Assembly (NCBI RefSeq): GCF_041381155.1
Contig: NC_091138.1
Location: forward strand, 32,853,604-32,917,603
Length of the DNA stretch: 64,000 nt
Origin: Argopecten irradians
Taxonomy: Eukaryota; Mollusca; Bivalvia; Pectinida; Pectinidae
Direction of reading: 5' to 3'
Shown: positions 22,870 to 36,345 of the stretch, piece by piece
How the letters are laid out: each line of letters starts with the position of its first letter
Position numbering within the stretch: the first letter of the stretch is position 1
Translations under genes and position numbers: made by a program
The notes under the pieces: model-generated
Told to the model about the DNA's origin: nothing
Seen by the model: the letters and a program-made list of their open reading frames with translations, nothing else
Database searches by the model: none

Positions 22870-23810
22870 TATATGTTTTGTTTGACATTCTTCTTAATTA
22901 AAATTCCTGCAGGAATTAAACAATTAAAAATGAAGAAATCATTTAAGTTTTATGTTCATTAAAAAGGAGTTTTTGTCCTACACTCTTGACTCTTGTGCTG
23001 CACAGTTATGTATGTATAGTGGAACCATGCACACATGAGGGCAGCTTTATCAATAATCATTTTAAAACATAACTATAATGTACGCAGAAAGAAACTCAGA
23101 TTAGTTTACTTTTAACTCTGAGATTTGTTAGCTTTAGATAGTAATTCCAATTTGTATTGTCATTAACAGTATTTATGTAAGTTGGACAGAGGAGTGTGTA
23201 CACATGTAGAGTAGGTGTGTGTATATTCTGCACAGAGGCTGTATGAATTCCACCAATCAGAAAGCAGGCTTCCCAAGACTGCATACACACAAATGCAATG
23301 GGAATGCCACATTTCGATTTGTCTAAAGGAATATTGTTTGACATTCTTCTTCTTAATTTAAATCCCTACTCAAAGTAAAGAAAGCATTTAAGTCTTATAT
23401 TCATTAAAAAAAAGAAATTTCTCTCCTACACTCTTGACTCGTGTTGCACACTTATGTAGGTAAAACCATGCACACATGAGGGCAGCCTTATCAATAATCA
23501 TTTAAAGCATTATTATAATGTACACAGAAAGTAGCTCTGAACTGTTTACTTTTTAACTCTGAGGTCTATAAGTCTTATATATAGTAATTCCAATTTGTAT
23601 TATTATTAACAGTTTGTGTAAGTTGGACAGAGGAGTCACCACCAGATGTAGATTGTATGTTCATGTATACACATGTAGACACAGTTAGGGAGTATGAGTG
23701 TGTATATTCTACAGAGGCTGTGTGAATTCCACCAATCATAAGGCAAGCTTCCCATGACTGCATACTGCAGTTAAGGGAATGCAACATTTTGATTGGCCTA
23801 AAGGAATATT
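22870..23810. repeat. Tandem duplication, ~460-470 bp unit, 2 copies
   Basis: The block from about 22872 to 23337 is repeated from about 23330 to 23810. Shared landmarks are TTGACATTCTTCTTAAT, CATGCACACATGAGGGCAGC, TTATCAATAATCATTT, GTAATTCCAATTTGTATT and AATTCCACCAATCA. The copies differ by many small indels. Confidence 0.75.
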
Positions 23811-24027
23811 ATTCAATAAATAAGGATTTTGTGAATGGAAGTTTATGAATGAAATGGTTTAAGATGTCACCACTAGATGTCATTGTAGGGCAAGTCCTAC
23901 ACAGTCCTACACATCATGGTAAATAGGATAGCATTAATACAAACGCTAGTCGCGTTCTATTTAAAACTAGCTTATATTAGAAATAAAAGTGTACTTTATT
24001 CACAAAAAGACCATGTTTTAAATAAGG

Positions 24028-24130
24028 GATAAGCCTCAAACTGTACAATATGTGGGGGTGAAACAGATCTCGGCCCTGACGGCCTTGATACAATTATCTC
24101 TCCCTAATATTGTACAGTTTTCGGCTTATC
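24028..24130. repeat. 103-bp inverted-repeat element
   Basis: GATAAGCCTCAAACTGTACAATATG-type arms of 25 bp at 24028-24052 and 24106-24130, with a core containing GGCCCTGACGGCC. The form is MITE-like. Confidence 0.6.
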
Positions 24131-25424
24131 TCCATGACTTATAACTGGAGATGCCGACATAAGATAACTGGATTCTTGTTTTTATATTTTATTTTATTGC
24201 CGGGGATGGGATGGGGTGTTAAAACCCTCTTTATGAAGTATTTAAGCTTCCTTCATCTCAATATTCCAGCGTCTGCCAATATCAATACGAAAGCAGATAT
24301 CGTTCAGTCGCTATAATCAAAGGAAATGCAGATGGAGGAAAATCGGAGTATCAGGAGTGAAACAATACATTAAGTATCAGACAAGATTTATAAGTTCATA
24401 CCCCGGAATATCCGATTTGATCATATTTATTGATGGGAATATCCATTCAATTTCTGAATCTGCGATTTTAATCTTCGCAAACTTGTGTGTTGAAACGAAA
24501 ATCTTGAAATTTAATACTTGCAAAATAGATTTGGTCCTCCGTATATCTTGGAATACCTAAGCAACTCGATTACGAGCTGAGCATCAGAATCCGAAGACAA
24601 AAGGTTAAAATACTAGTCAAATAATATAATTATTGGACCGAATGGATGCTCGATCCCGTCTGTGTTTTAGTTCTGAATCTACTCTATCTGGTGGATGTTG
24701 AAGAGCTGCCTCAGCAAACATATTTTTCTCCCTTGGAACATCTCTAAGGTAAAAGCTTATACATTGTATATGCATATTGTCTCCTGTGCTTGGCATGCTT
24801 CTTTCAAAATATCCTCAAATAGTGCCCACATATATATGAAATTTAAAAGAAGCAGTTGATATAGGATGTTGTCATATTTTAAAATCTCGTTGTTTTTCTA
24901 AGTGAAATTACACTGTCTGTCCTTAACGTAATTACAAGTGAGCGTTGGAAGTTTTTATAAATTTTTCTCAAATTTTGATTGTTACAATGTAATTATTAGG
25001 TTATGACAGAAAACCAGCTAATATTACGTGATATTAGAACGTTTTTGGAATTAAACTAATAACACTCTCCTGGTTTATTATAATGTTCAGTTAACATATC
25101 TCCGGTATCATTGATTTATTTGTGCGTTTACACGTGGAAAGATCTAAATTTACACCTCCCTTCCACGAACAATGATTCGTTGAGTAGAAATACAAAATTG
25201 TTATTCTCATTTTTGTGTTTTGAAATTGATTATCCAATTTCTATATGGCGTCAGAATATCTAAATTTGAAGGTTATTAGGAGTAAATCATCTATAATGGG
25301 AATATAGAGCCAAACAATACCATTCTATATGTCTTTCTGTTATAAACATCTTCCCAAGACGTCAAACTGTCCATACTTTACTTCATCGTGAGATTAATGT
25401 AACATTTAATTATACATCGTCATA
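24131..25424. other. Intergenic, no gene seen
   Basis: No supported feature. Confidence 0.45.
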
Positions 25425-26015
25425 CTGCATTAGCGTCCTATTCTACATCGCTCAATGCTGTAGCGACAAATCCTTCGTTGTTAATATACAATAATGTAGC
25501 GTCGTTGAAATAGCGTTCAATGCTACATCGCCCTATTATTGTAGCGTCCAATCCTAAATTGTCATGTTGATGAAGCGTCAGATCGTAAATCGTCATGTTA
25601 TTGAAGCGTCCAATCCTACTTCTTATCTAATTCATTTGATGAAGCGTCAGATCGTAAATCGTCATGTTGTTGAAGCGTCCAATCCTACATTGTCATATTG
25701 ATGAAGCGTCAGATCGTAAATCGCCCTATTATTGTAGCGTCCAATCCTAAATTGTCATGTTGATGAAGCGGCAGATCGTAAATCGTCATGTTGTTGAAGC
25801 GTTGTCATATTACAGCGTCCAATTCCACATCGTTTTATTGTTCAATTCTACATCAAACCCTCAAGCCGTCTACGTCGCACTATACATTTTGTAAGTCTAT
25901 TTGTAGCGCCCAGTCCTTCGTTGTCATATTGCTGTAGCAGTCAGGCATCCATTGTCATACTAATGTAGTGTCTAATCCGCCAGATTGTTGAAGCGTCTAA
26001 TTCAACATCGTTATA
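25425..26015. repeat. Degenerate minisatellite, ~30-bp unit (GAAGCGTC / GTAGCGTCC)
   Basis: Repeats of GTAGCGTCCAATCCTA followed by CATTGTCATGTTGATGAAGC, about 15-20 degenerate units. The best-preserved block is 25545-25800. Confidence 0.75.
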
Positions 26016-27550
26016 TTGTTTTGCAGATATATATCATTACATTACTTTCAATCGTATATTATCAAATTTGAGTCTAATCCTGAACTGTGGTATTGTTGTT
26101 TTACCTGTATGTCGATGACATTTCTTGTTTACATGTGTTTCATTTTATTAATAATAAGTTGTTCTTGAAACCAATTGGCAACATTCAACTTAAGAAGTAT
26201 CGCTTTACATAACATGCTAGACATATTCAATAACTGACACAAAAAATTCAGAACAGCTGGCACAAACCAAACAATTATCAATTGAAGTCACAAGACACGT
26301 TCAACAAATTGGAATAAACGATTGTTTGTTTGTGTTCGCTGGCCTTGACATGAAAATTAACTATACATTGACTTAGTAGTTTATCTTTAATTTGTCAACA
26401 CGTTGCTAAATCATCCGAATAAGTTCCATAATCAATTATATCCTCCATGGTTACGTCTGAAGATGTCTGGTTAACCTGTGGGAAAGAAATCCTCACGTCC
26501 CGGTGAGAATATCTATATGATCTAGTCCCTACCCATCCATTCGCCTGTCAAATAAAACATATATAAGTAACGATGTTCGCTGTTCCTTATGACGTATATG
26601 CGTTGCAGGTTCAGACCAATTGCTGACTGTATAACGCGCTCCAAATCTGTCAAACAGTCTCGTACCAATTTAAAGCAGATTAATCATTTATACACTTGTC
26701 TTCTTATTCCATTTCGGTTCATCACTACGGGACATTTTGGTATTTTTTTAATTTTAAAATGTCTGCTACGATCCTATTTACGCATATTGTTCATAAAAAA
26801 TTAGAGAAAAACTTCTTTTTTATAATTACGTTTAATTTACAATAATCAAATAAATATACATTTAAATAATAACTATTCCCTTCAAACCAACCTAACTCCC
26901 GCTGCCCTTGCCCTTTTTCCAAAATGCAGTATTTATTTTCCACAATTTTCACTATCTGCAATTTAATACTTAGCAAAAGTTATCGTTTTACAAATCAAAT
27001 TCTGTCACATAAATGGCGCTTTCAAAAACCACAAAGATGATTCGTGAAAATAAACCATCGCGAGTAAATTCCAATGGAAAGTCGCGAAATTGTTCAATTG
27101 CGAAATTTTCTATCCCTACACTATTCAAATACAAATATATTTCATTTATTTAAATAAAAGATACGGGTTCTTTCAGCATATGATAATAAAGCCATGACTG
27201 TGCTTCCGAACAACATTTTGATTATAAAATGTATATACTATTATACCTTTAAAACGATGTTGTGCAATGTGAACTACATTGTACTGGAAAACTGAATTAG
27301 TTCGCTGGATTCATCATATCCCTATAAATACATTCTGTAAACTTATCAACAAGTGCAAATCTTGACATGTAAATAACATAATAATATTTATATATAAAAT
27401 AATGTTTTCCATATAACGATGGATTCTTATAGACATGTGTCTGTTGGATACGATTTATTTAAAGTAGTCAATATAGGGCAAAGAAGTAATTCAACATCGT
27501 GAAATGTTAAAAAGCAGACATAACGAAAATATTCACATGCGAAAATATTC
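26016..27550. other. Intergenic, no gene seen
   Basis: AT-rich; no supported feature. Confidence 0.45.
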
Positions 27551-27842
27551 TTGTTTTATGACATGCATATATACCACATCCGAATTAATATACAATTTAT
27601 CTATTATGGCCTGGTTGAGAGGGCACTGTTGCCTAATATTGCAATAGAATTACAGAAAATAATCTTGTTTTATGACATGCATATGTATCACATCCGAACT
27701 AATATACAACTTATCTATTATGGCCTAGTTTAGAGGGCACTGTTGCCTCATGTCGAGGGATGAGATACATGTAGTGTCATTGCCTTCGGCTCTCATCACG
27801 AAACAATACTATGAGACAATAGTGCCCTCTCAACCAGGCAAT
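27551..27842. repeat. 110-bp direct duplication with an inverted partner
   Basis: TTTATGACATGCATAT ... CTATTATGGCCT ... GAGGGCACTGTTGCCT occurs at 27554-27636 and again at 27667-27750. The end segment appears inverted at 27818-27841 (AATAGTGCCCTCTCAACCAG). This looks like a transposon end array rather than a gene. Confidence 0.7.
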
Positions 27843-30474
27843 AAAGGTTTTAGTAAATCACTTTCACATGTGAATGACCCCTCTCCATTTCATCGTAAGA
27901 GAAACACTTCAAGGGACATTGCACAACGCTATCTTCATTTCAAACATGTGAAGTCCATTGCAATAAATAAGCAATAGTATTGACTATATATTGTAGACCT
28001 ATAAATGTTATTTAATATATTCTTCGTTGGATTTCTTTTTTTTTCAAAATAATAACTATAAAAATATGAAATAAATGGCTTTTCTATTTATGGTTAACTA
28101 TTAGTGTAGAATTCATTTTTTTTATTTTAAAAATACTTTGCATTCCGCATATTAGTTTATTTGCAATATCGCCGCAATGCATAACGACCGATCTAATGCG
28201 CATGACATATTTCTGTGCTTCCGGTTTTCATGATCATATTATTGTCTGCTTCCACGTTATGCATGTACAGTTAAAGGCGCGTTTATGGACACGTGATTAG
28301 CTGGCTTTATATAGTTCCGGAATCAATAGTGCCGCCTCCAGATACTCATTTATCCTCCCAGGAATTTACTAATGATGACGGATGAACAAGCCTTGACATA
28401 AATCGTTCGGTACATCTGTATCTCACGGCGACATGTATTGACAAGGTCCATATTTCGAAACTCTTTTGGACGAAATGGAAACTATATACGTATAATGGAA
28501 AAAACAAACTTAATAACACAGAGCGTTTTCTTTTAAAACGGAATATGAATTATATATAAGCATGGGATGGAACACCGTATAAATAAGATAAAGAGATAAG
28601 ATTATATCGCTTGGCACGAAGGATATATATAGGTTATCATATCTGCTTATATATAATTATACATAAAATGTTGTGCAGTCGATAAGAATACATACCGACT
28701 TAATAAGAAGACCTCGTCCCAAATTTAATTAAATTGATTTTATTTTATTTAAAACATGAAACGTGCAAAATGTTCTTCAATGGTAAGCGTCATCTGCCTC
28801 CAACATATATAAAGATATATTCGTATAGAAGTAAACCTGAAGAAATGCATTGCCTGCGCGATATCTAAGAGATTTGGAAACCTTGGTTCTCCAGCAGTGT
28901 TATACAAAGGACTCTGCACGGTTTCTAAGGAGTCAGATGGGTGATAACGAAGTATAAGACATATCAGTAAACATCAATATCATCTTACTTTCTATCTCAA
29001 AATAATAAGAAATTAAATTCGACATTCTAACCTTGTTGCAATTTTCTTACATACTGTTAGGTAACGCCCGATCTGTCTTGCAGATTATAATTTAGACTTT
29101 GCCGAAGGGATCTGCTTTATTTAACTTTGCTGGCGTGTGAAAGCTACGTTAAAGGTGATTTTTTTCTTCTAAATACCAACCATTAAATCCAATTGAAAAC
29201 CATGTCTTTAATTAGGTATTTTCTTTTTAAGGATATGCTTCGCAAGCATGCAAACAATACATGGTGTACTTAAGCAGAAATAAATTTTCTGCCTTTCGCA
29301 TATTACGTTAACAGTATTTTAAATACGAACCTTGCTTGAGTTCTTGTACATATACAGTACAACCCATATTGTAACACTAATATGTAAACATCTGAATTAT
29401 GATTCATTAGAATTCTTCTCGGTCTCGGTCAAATGGATATGCCATGTGCTGCCGACATTCAGATGTTTGGCCTGTCATGAGCATGAGTGTGACGTTGTAA
29501 TTACTTTCTAGGCTTTGTGTCGTGTCGCCATCAACACGTGTGGTTTTGACACGACTCCATTGTTACTCGGAGAGAAGGGATATGATTACGTGATCAGTCC
29601 TAATATCCAACTAGTAAGTCATCTTTGATATTCGGCTGAGACAAAGATAATAATCGGTTACACGCGTGTACCGTAGAATGAGAGAAATCCATTGATGATG
29701 GACACCTTCAGTTCCTGAAAAAAATGGAAATTCACGCCTGATTTGAAGATGAGAAATACCGTAACATTCGTGATTAAACACTGACAAGGCATGCGATTAT
29801 TTGATATATTATTCCATCAACATGTTAGATCAAGAAGAAAAAGTTACAAAACGCACCTGCTACACGATATGCTCTTTATTTCAGATGTTAATTTGGAACT
29901 CCTGGGAAACGTTGTTTAAGGCGTGCATTGCTGAAAGACGTCTTCAGCCTATTACATTTTCTCATCATCTTATTCTCCAAAATGTCATATACCTTCAAAC
30001 ATAAATAGGATTTTAATTTTAATTTCATGTCAACGTACAAATGTAATTGGCACAATAAAACCTGTCTTATTTATCACTTCTGTTTTAAAGTTACCTTCTT
30101 AATAGAATAGTCTTTTGGGTCCAAAATTGCCAATTTCAATACAAAATGGCCGGTGTAAAATGATCACATGACTACTCAGTCCTTTCTGCAATCTTAATAG
30201 ACAGGTTTGACATGATTTACACAAGGATAGGACATACCTTTCATGGTCTATATCAATTATGTCCTTATTACATATAATATATTGACAGACCACTCGTATT
30301 TAATGAATATAGTTCTTGATAATTGAAAAAAAATGTTTGGCATATAATATTTAAACCATTTTGACAACTTAATTATTACTTTTCGATGTCTCAAGATCAC
30401 TTACCGTTCCTTTTAATCTTGAACACGATTTATTTCCAATTTGATTCTTTGTTATCTATCCTTCTTATCATCCT
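27843..30474. other. Intergenic, no gene seen
   Basis: No supported coding or RNA feature; AT-rich with many short open frames. Confidence 0.45.
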
Positions 30475-30700
30475 TTATGCTGAACGCTGATCAGGAGCGG
30501 AACTTACCACTTTTAAAGACTATGGTGTGTTGCGGCTAGGGGACAAAACCAGCTGAAGGCAACAAGTGAGGCGGTGTTAGAAAGAAGAAAGTCAGTAGAT
30601 GAAGAGAAAAGACAATATCCTAAATTTAGTCGCCTTTCACGATCATGCAATAGGTACAGCAGTTACAATTCTAACACCCTACCTGCAGGGCCAGACTCTT
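30475..30700 (-). repeat. SINE-like family S1, 5' fragment
   Basis: On the - strand: GGGTGTTAGAATTGTAACTG, then GGCGACTAAATTTAGGATA, CTTCAGCTGGTTTTGTCCCC and TTTAAAAGTGGTAAGTTCCG. The same order of blocks appears at 40425-40780, 37020-37345 and 57995-58285, and defines a dispersed family. Confidence 0.7.
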
Positions 30701-32551
30701 ATATTACTCGCTTCATGGTTTCTATAAGTTATGTCATCAATACTATTTGTTGGTGTACAATTATGTATCGCATTAGTTACTATAAACTCCCTAGCAACAG
30801 ACGTATGTATGCGAGATCATGGAATGAAGTTTCTAGTGACACGTGCAAGGAATTCCATGAAAATGGCTGATATCAATGTCCAGGTTAATAGGAACAATCG
30901 CTAATGTATTGTCATAGTGTGAAGAAGTTATAAGATATCTATCATACTTATCGGGGGTTACAAGACATTTATTTCATCTTTTGGTATTCATTAGTGGAAA
31001 TGGATTAGATAACAGAAACTTCTGAAGTAAAAAGATTTTTTAGCTGAAAACGAAGTCAAGGGTTTCAAATTTAAGAGTTTAACTATTCAAACAGTCATGT
31101 GATGTTTGAGCCTTCATCTCTTAAGTAGCTCACACTTGAAACAGCAGTTCTATTAATAGTAACGTCGGCTTGTGGGGTAAGTAAAATTAATGTTCTGACA
31201 AGAGTAATTTCCGTTAAGGAATTATCCCCCGTTTAAACTAACGGTACTTGCATTCCTATTTATCACTTTTTATGTGCACTTGAACATCACGACATGTAAG
31301 TAGATCAAAACTGTGATACATCTTACACGCCTACTCATGAATAGCTAACATTAGGTATTACCGTTGTCTCGTAATTTGCTGTGTAGCTTGTACATTTTGA
31401 CATTTATATGCGCAAAATGCACTTTTCAGGAAAAAAATCTACTTGGTTCGTAAAATATTTCTGTCAGAAAATAACCATGCCTCATATTGCAGGTACAATG
31501 TATTATCAACGTTCGTTTGACCCGATTTTACTTACACATTGAGCCCTTTTTGACCTTGTCATAACGGTTGTAAATTTTCTCAAACAAACATGGCATATAT
31601 GGAGGGGTTTCAATTGATACCAATAAAGACAATTTTAAATTCATTATTTTGAACTTTTCAAAATTATATGTATGACACACAGCCGTTGATTTTTTTTTCT
31701 CTCTAAACCAGTGTTCCTAAATGTCTAGGCGCATTTTTGATAATTGAAATACTTTTATATATGCCATATTTGCGTGATATAATTTATAATTGCTACATGT
31801 ATATACATGCCGAGAGCAAAACGAAGTCATTACACAAAGCGTCTTTCTTCATCCTGGATCTTCTCCTATGAATACCCTAGTTATGAAAATTGAATGAAGC
31901 ACATTGGGCACATAGTAACACCAAATAATATTTTTTTTCCTTTCGAGATACTCTGCACCTGGACAGTAGATTCAAAGAGAGTGCCTCGTCGTCTTTCAGA
32001 CAGAGTATACCAGAGGATGAATAAGCTAATTTAACAATGCTGTATAATTTTTATTTCTCGATTTACTGTTTGATATATATTCGCAGGGGCTTATTTTCGC
32101 GAATTATCTTAGTAGGCTACGAAAGCGTCGTTCTTACGATAGGCTATAATATGTGAAACCACGATATAAATTTTTTCGAGTAGTTTTAATTTTGCGAATT
32201 TCGATGAAACCGCATATTTTTTTTATAATTATCTTTTTATTCATGATTTTCATTAAGTACAATATACAAATACACTCAATAGACTCACAAACACATACAT
32301 ACATACTGTCAAAAATCCCTCCTATATTTAACACATGCATATACATCAACACACATACATAACAATTAAAAATAAAACTTTTCTTTTGCCTAGTAGTACA
32401 TAAGGAGGAAAATAACACAAATTTGGAGTTTGGAGATGAGAACAAAACATCATATTGTACTGAATATTTTAAAGGAAAAAATATCAAAGACAGGACAAGA
32501 CAAGAAAAAAAGAGCGACAGAGTTAGAAAGAAAGAAAAAGAAATATGAAGA
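30701..32551. other. Intergenic, no gene seen
   Basis: No supported feature. Confidence 0.45.
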
Positions 32552-33002
32552 AAAGTTAAAGGGTCTAGGTAGGAAAGAGACGGAGGAACAATATGATCAA
32601 TTGAATACCGTATGATAATAATAAAAAACCGATTTCGGCTATGTGTGGGGAAGAGGGAGATTGGGGACTGAGGGTGCGAGTGCACTGGTTAAAAATATAA
32701 ATAAATGATAATAAATATGGATTTAAAAGGTTTTATGAAGTAATGTGTGACAAAGTGCAATTATAACTTGATTAGAAAAGTTGAAAAGGGTCTAGGTAGG
32801 AAAGAGACGGAGGAACAATATGATCAATTGAATACCGTATGATAATAATAAAAAACCAATTTCGGCTATGTGCGGGGAAGAGGGAGATTGGGGACTGAGG
32901 GTGCGAGTGCACTGGTTAAAAATATAAATAAATGATAATAAATATGGATTTAAAAGGTTTTATGAAGTAATGTGTGACAAAGTGCAATTATAACTTGATT
33001 AG
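32552..33002. repeat. Recent tandem duplication, 227-bp unit, 2 copies
   Basis: 32552-32778 and 32779-33002 are almost identical (I see single-base differences such as ACCGATTTCGG against ACCAATTTCGG, and TGTGTGGGG against TGTGCGGGG). Non-coding. The long open frame on the opposite strand over the first copy is T-rich chance. Confidence 0.88.
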
Positions 33003-33258
33003 TTTTTCCCATTTTCTCCATTCATTTTTTTTTTTACTTTTTTACAAATTTTACTGCATATTTACCCCGTGAATATGGGCAACTAAAATATAAACAGTAT
33101 ATTGTATATTTCACTTGCATGTTTTGCTTTTTGTCTGGGACTATTAATTCTATTTTAATTTCTGTTGTGGTAGCGGCATCTACATTCGGTTCGGTATAGG
33201 ATGGTTTAGCAGTTTCGCAAACCGGAAATCATTCTCAAAATATACTGACATCTCTTTT

Positions 33259-33441
33259 ATTCCGTCTTTGTATATTACAGAGAAACCTCCCATTCGGGAA
33301 GGTATCCATTGTGACGTCATTATTTTGTGAGCTCCACTTACGTCGTTTTCTCTGAAAAGTATGACGTTACCCTCTGAAACACATGACGTCACAATCAATA
33401 CCTACCCGCAAGGGGAGACAACACTGTAATATGTAATACGA
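33259..33441. mobile_element. MITE family M1, copy 2
   Basis: Same termini and internal GACGTCATTATTTTGTGAGC block as the copies at 9188 and 60444. It lies about 100 bp beyond the stop of the MINPP1 pseudogene. Confidence 0.78.
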
Positions 33442-33538
33442 CCTATATTACGACGAACAACAGACGAACAATATACAACGTTTCTAATAAGTACTTTATT
33501 AAGTAGAATCCCATAAAGTTAACCCAGAAATGAGATCA

Positions 33539-33914
33539 TTACCCCACCACAGGAGAGTGGACGTTGTGACATAAAGCGTCAAACCTACAGTTGTTTATCG
33601 CGTTAGCATACACACTCTTCAGTTGATTGTACGGACACAGTTTGTTACCACATGCTGGTAAAGTCTTCACATATGTCTCTGCCTCGTTAACGAACATCTT
33701 CACATAGATATCACCGAGGCCATCCCCGCACTTGTATAGGACTGGGTAGATGTTACCAGAAAATGGCGATATCTTACTGGTCCTGAACGTCCTGTTACAG
33801 TGCAAGTTGTAGTTGCTTGCCAGAAGAGGAGTGGCGTCGTGGAAGAGTGAGAGGGCACTGAAGATGGGCAGCAGGGTCTCAGCGTGTCCAAATCTTAACG
33901 TCCCCAGCGTATAC
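33539..33914 (-). pseudogene. MINPP1: MINPP1 pseudogene exon 4 (open frame)
   Basis: 376 bp with the HAET motif and a TAA stop at 33539-33541. About 9 substitutions in about 120 aligned residues against the intact exon 4, plus two small indels. Less diverged than the pseudogene's exon 1. Confidence 0.85.
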
Positions 33915-33957
33915 CTATAAATACAGGAAAATAACATGATATATGTTTAGATAATTT

Positions 33958-34110
33958 GGTTTGGTTTATTATACTTACATCCGATTAACAGCCAGGGTCA
34001 TTTAAGTACGGCCTCTCATGGGTGTGGTGTCTTGTGTGTGTGAGGTTTTGGGGAGACTGCGGTATATTCGTGTTGTGTCCTCTTGTATAGAAGAACTCTT
34101 GGACATTCCA
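33958..34110 (-). repeat. SINE-like family S1, 3' tail
   Basis: On the - strand: CACAACACGAATATACCGCA, GTCTCCCCAAAACCTCACAC, ACCCATGAGAGGCCGTACTT, then AATGACCCTGGCTGTTAATC and a TATAATAAACCAAACC end. It sits in intron 3 of the pseudogene and makes up much of its 515 bp. The tail resembles that of the SINE at 53389-53613. Confidence 0.7.
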
Positions 34111-34429
34111 TAGTGCTTTATCATTGTAACATGCGGCCGAGGACATCAATTGGCAAAATTTGTATGACTGACAGGGATAAACCTTAACTTTTTAGTAGAG
34201 CAATGAGATAAAGGTCTGGCTGGAGAAACGATTGCAATCTTCTGTGTGTATCCCATGACAATCACGAGACGCACAAATTCTGATTAAAATGGCTATTGTT
34301 GAGACGGCTCTACTGTAACGTGATGGAACACAGACATTTAGTGTACGCATGTGACCAACTACAGTACTAATAATTATGATTTAATGAACGCACTTTTCTT
34401 TTGCGTCTATCCACGTACACACGACTAAC

Positions 34430-34545
34430 CTGTGTCCATTGCGTTCTGCCTCAATGGCCTTATCCATGTTCCCGAAAACATCAACAAACATAGAACACGT
34501 TATCTCATAATTGATGGCGTGGCCGTAGGCTTTTCTCTAGTAGTT
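34430..34545 (-). pseudogene. MINPP1: MINPP1 pseudogene exon 3
   Basis: 116 bp, the same length as the intact exon 3. The third codon is TAG instead of TGG (34537-34539). Acceptor CAG and donor GTTAGT are kept. Confidence 0.86.
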
Positions 34546-34989
34546 CTGAAATCAATGGAGAACATTTCAATTGTGTTCATTTGGGGTATATCTTGAAAAA
34601 TAATGCTTTTTTCAGCAGCAGGAATATACATGTATATGTACACCAGTCCAGTTCAGATCAAGCTATACCTGAAATGTTTCTTTCCCATTTCTCCCACCCC
34701 TTTTGAGCGTTGTTTTTGTTTCTTGAACAAAAGATGTAAAAAAAACCCAACAACATATAATTGTAAAAAAAACCCAACAACATATAATTGTAGAACTTAC
34801 GTGTACCTGTATTCAATGACAACAAATATCCAATGAAATGCTAACATCTGGTTGACGCAAATGACGTATTAGAAATTCTGATTTTAAAGTACATTACCAT
34901 CACAACAATCGTCTTTGATTAAAATGCAATATTGATTTCCATACTCTTTCGTCATAATTCAAGTAAGTTTTAAATGCGTTTCAAGTTGT

Positions 34990-35440
34990 ACAACCGAAAG
35001 AGATCCACGCATGAAACCTCTGGGGAAGGGGAACATAGTTTGTATGAATTTTGGCTTTGACCCTCTGGGGACAAGAGGCGCAGGGCAAATAGGGAACAGG
35101 GAAAAGAGGTAAATCCTTTAAATCGCTACTAGTCATCGAGTTATGCATGGATTGTAACCAAATTTGGTCAGAAATATCCTTTGGGAAGGAGAACAGAGCT
35201 TGTATAAATTTTAGTTCTGACCTCTAGGGGAAAGGAAGGGCGAGACCCAATATATGAATTAGAGGTAAATCCTTTAAATCACTACTAGTCATAAAGTTCT
35301 GCATGGATCGTAACCAAATTTGGTCAGAAACATCCTAAGGGGAAGGGAAACAGGTTTGTATACATTTTGGCTCTGACCCCCTGAAGCAAAATGAGTGGGA
35401 TCAAGTAGGGAAATTAGAAATAAATATTTATCTTCTTTCA
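34990..35440. repeat. Tandem repeat, ~150-bp unit, 3 copies
   Basis: Units carry CATGGATTGTAACCAAATTTGG-type sequence, GGGGAAGGGGAACA, TTTGTATGAATTTTGGCT and CTGACC(C)CCTG. It lies in intron 2 of the MINPP1 pseudogene. Confidence 0.8.
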
Positions 35441-35826
35441 GAAAAGAAATAAAGTTAACCTGTATTCAGAACATAACTTGGCATTACAAACCAGAGGAGC
35501 GATACAGGCCCTCTAGGCCTCTTGTACACACATGTATTATTTTTAAGTCAGAACCTAAACTATTGTGGATATAGGTATAAAATTACATCGTATACCCGGT
35601 TATTTAAGCGGATAAAAATGTTCGTGGTTATAAGTAAAAATGAGAAAAAATAAATTTAGTGGTTTTAAATTTTCGCGACCTGACTTTTAGGGCATAAAAA
35701 AGTCAACTATTTCTTATTATTGCTCGAATCAAATTTCCCCGATCCTATTGATGTCCCGTGAAATCGCGAAAATCCTCCCACGAAAATAACCGGCTATACT
35801 CTACCCTGAGCAATGAATGTACGTAC

Positions 35827-35938
35827 GTATAGGTCGTGTTCTTATTCGATCAACTCAGCATCTTCTTCTGTAAAGAAGGAACACCAATCCGAGGACTTGA
35901 ACATACCAAGCTGTATTGGTAAATAGTCATGACGTCAG
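35827..35938 (-). pseudogene. MINPP1: MINPP1 pseudogene exon 2
   Basis: 112 bp against 122 bp in the intact copy: ten bases are missing after ATTTACCAATAC, which shifts the frame, and a GAATAAG stop appears near the end. The flanking AG and GTACGT splice sites are kept. Confidence 0.84.
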
Positions 35939-36234
35939 CTGGGAATACGCAATAGATTATGGTAAATTGGTAATGACCAAACGCTGAAGAATGTTAAGTT
36001 ACTATATATGCTGTTTTTTCAAGTTCAACAGTAAATTTTAATGATTCTTCCAGATTGATTGTCCTCACACAGGAGATCCATCCAACATAGCATATTGACT
36101 CTCTCATCCTTCTTAATCACACATTGGAAAACTTTTAAGGCTGTTATAATTTAACAATTTTCAGATTTAAATTTTTTTATTTCTTACCTCAAATTGGGAA
36201 ATCTTATTAACTAACATTAATAAAGCAAAATGTG

Positions 36235-36345
36235 ATTCACGCGACAATGTCAGCGATGTAACATCACTGACATCAGCGACAATGAATGTAACAGCAATGA
36301 CGTAAGAGACATTGTCATTGAGGTGACATCAGTAAAGTAAGAGAT
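36235..36345 (-). repeat. CACTGATGTTAC-type minisatellite in pseudogene intron 1
   Basis: On the - strand it repeats GCTGATGTCAGTGATGTTAC-type cores. It corresponds in motif and place (intron 1, upstream of exon 2) to 7050-7640 in the intact gene. Confidence 0.5.

Noticed and set aside
32134..32685. 183-aa open frame on the - strand
   Set aside because: Low-complexity, F/I/S-rich translation of A-rich DNA. It partly covers a tandem duplication and shows no domain.
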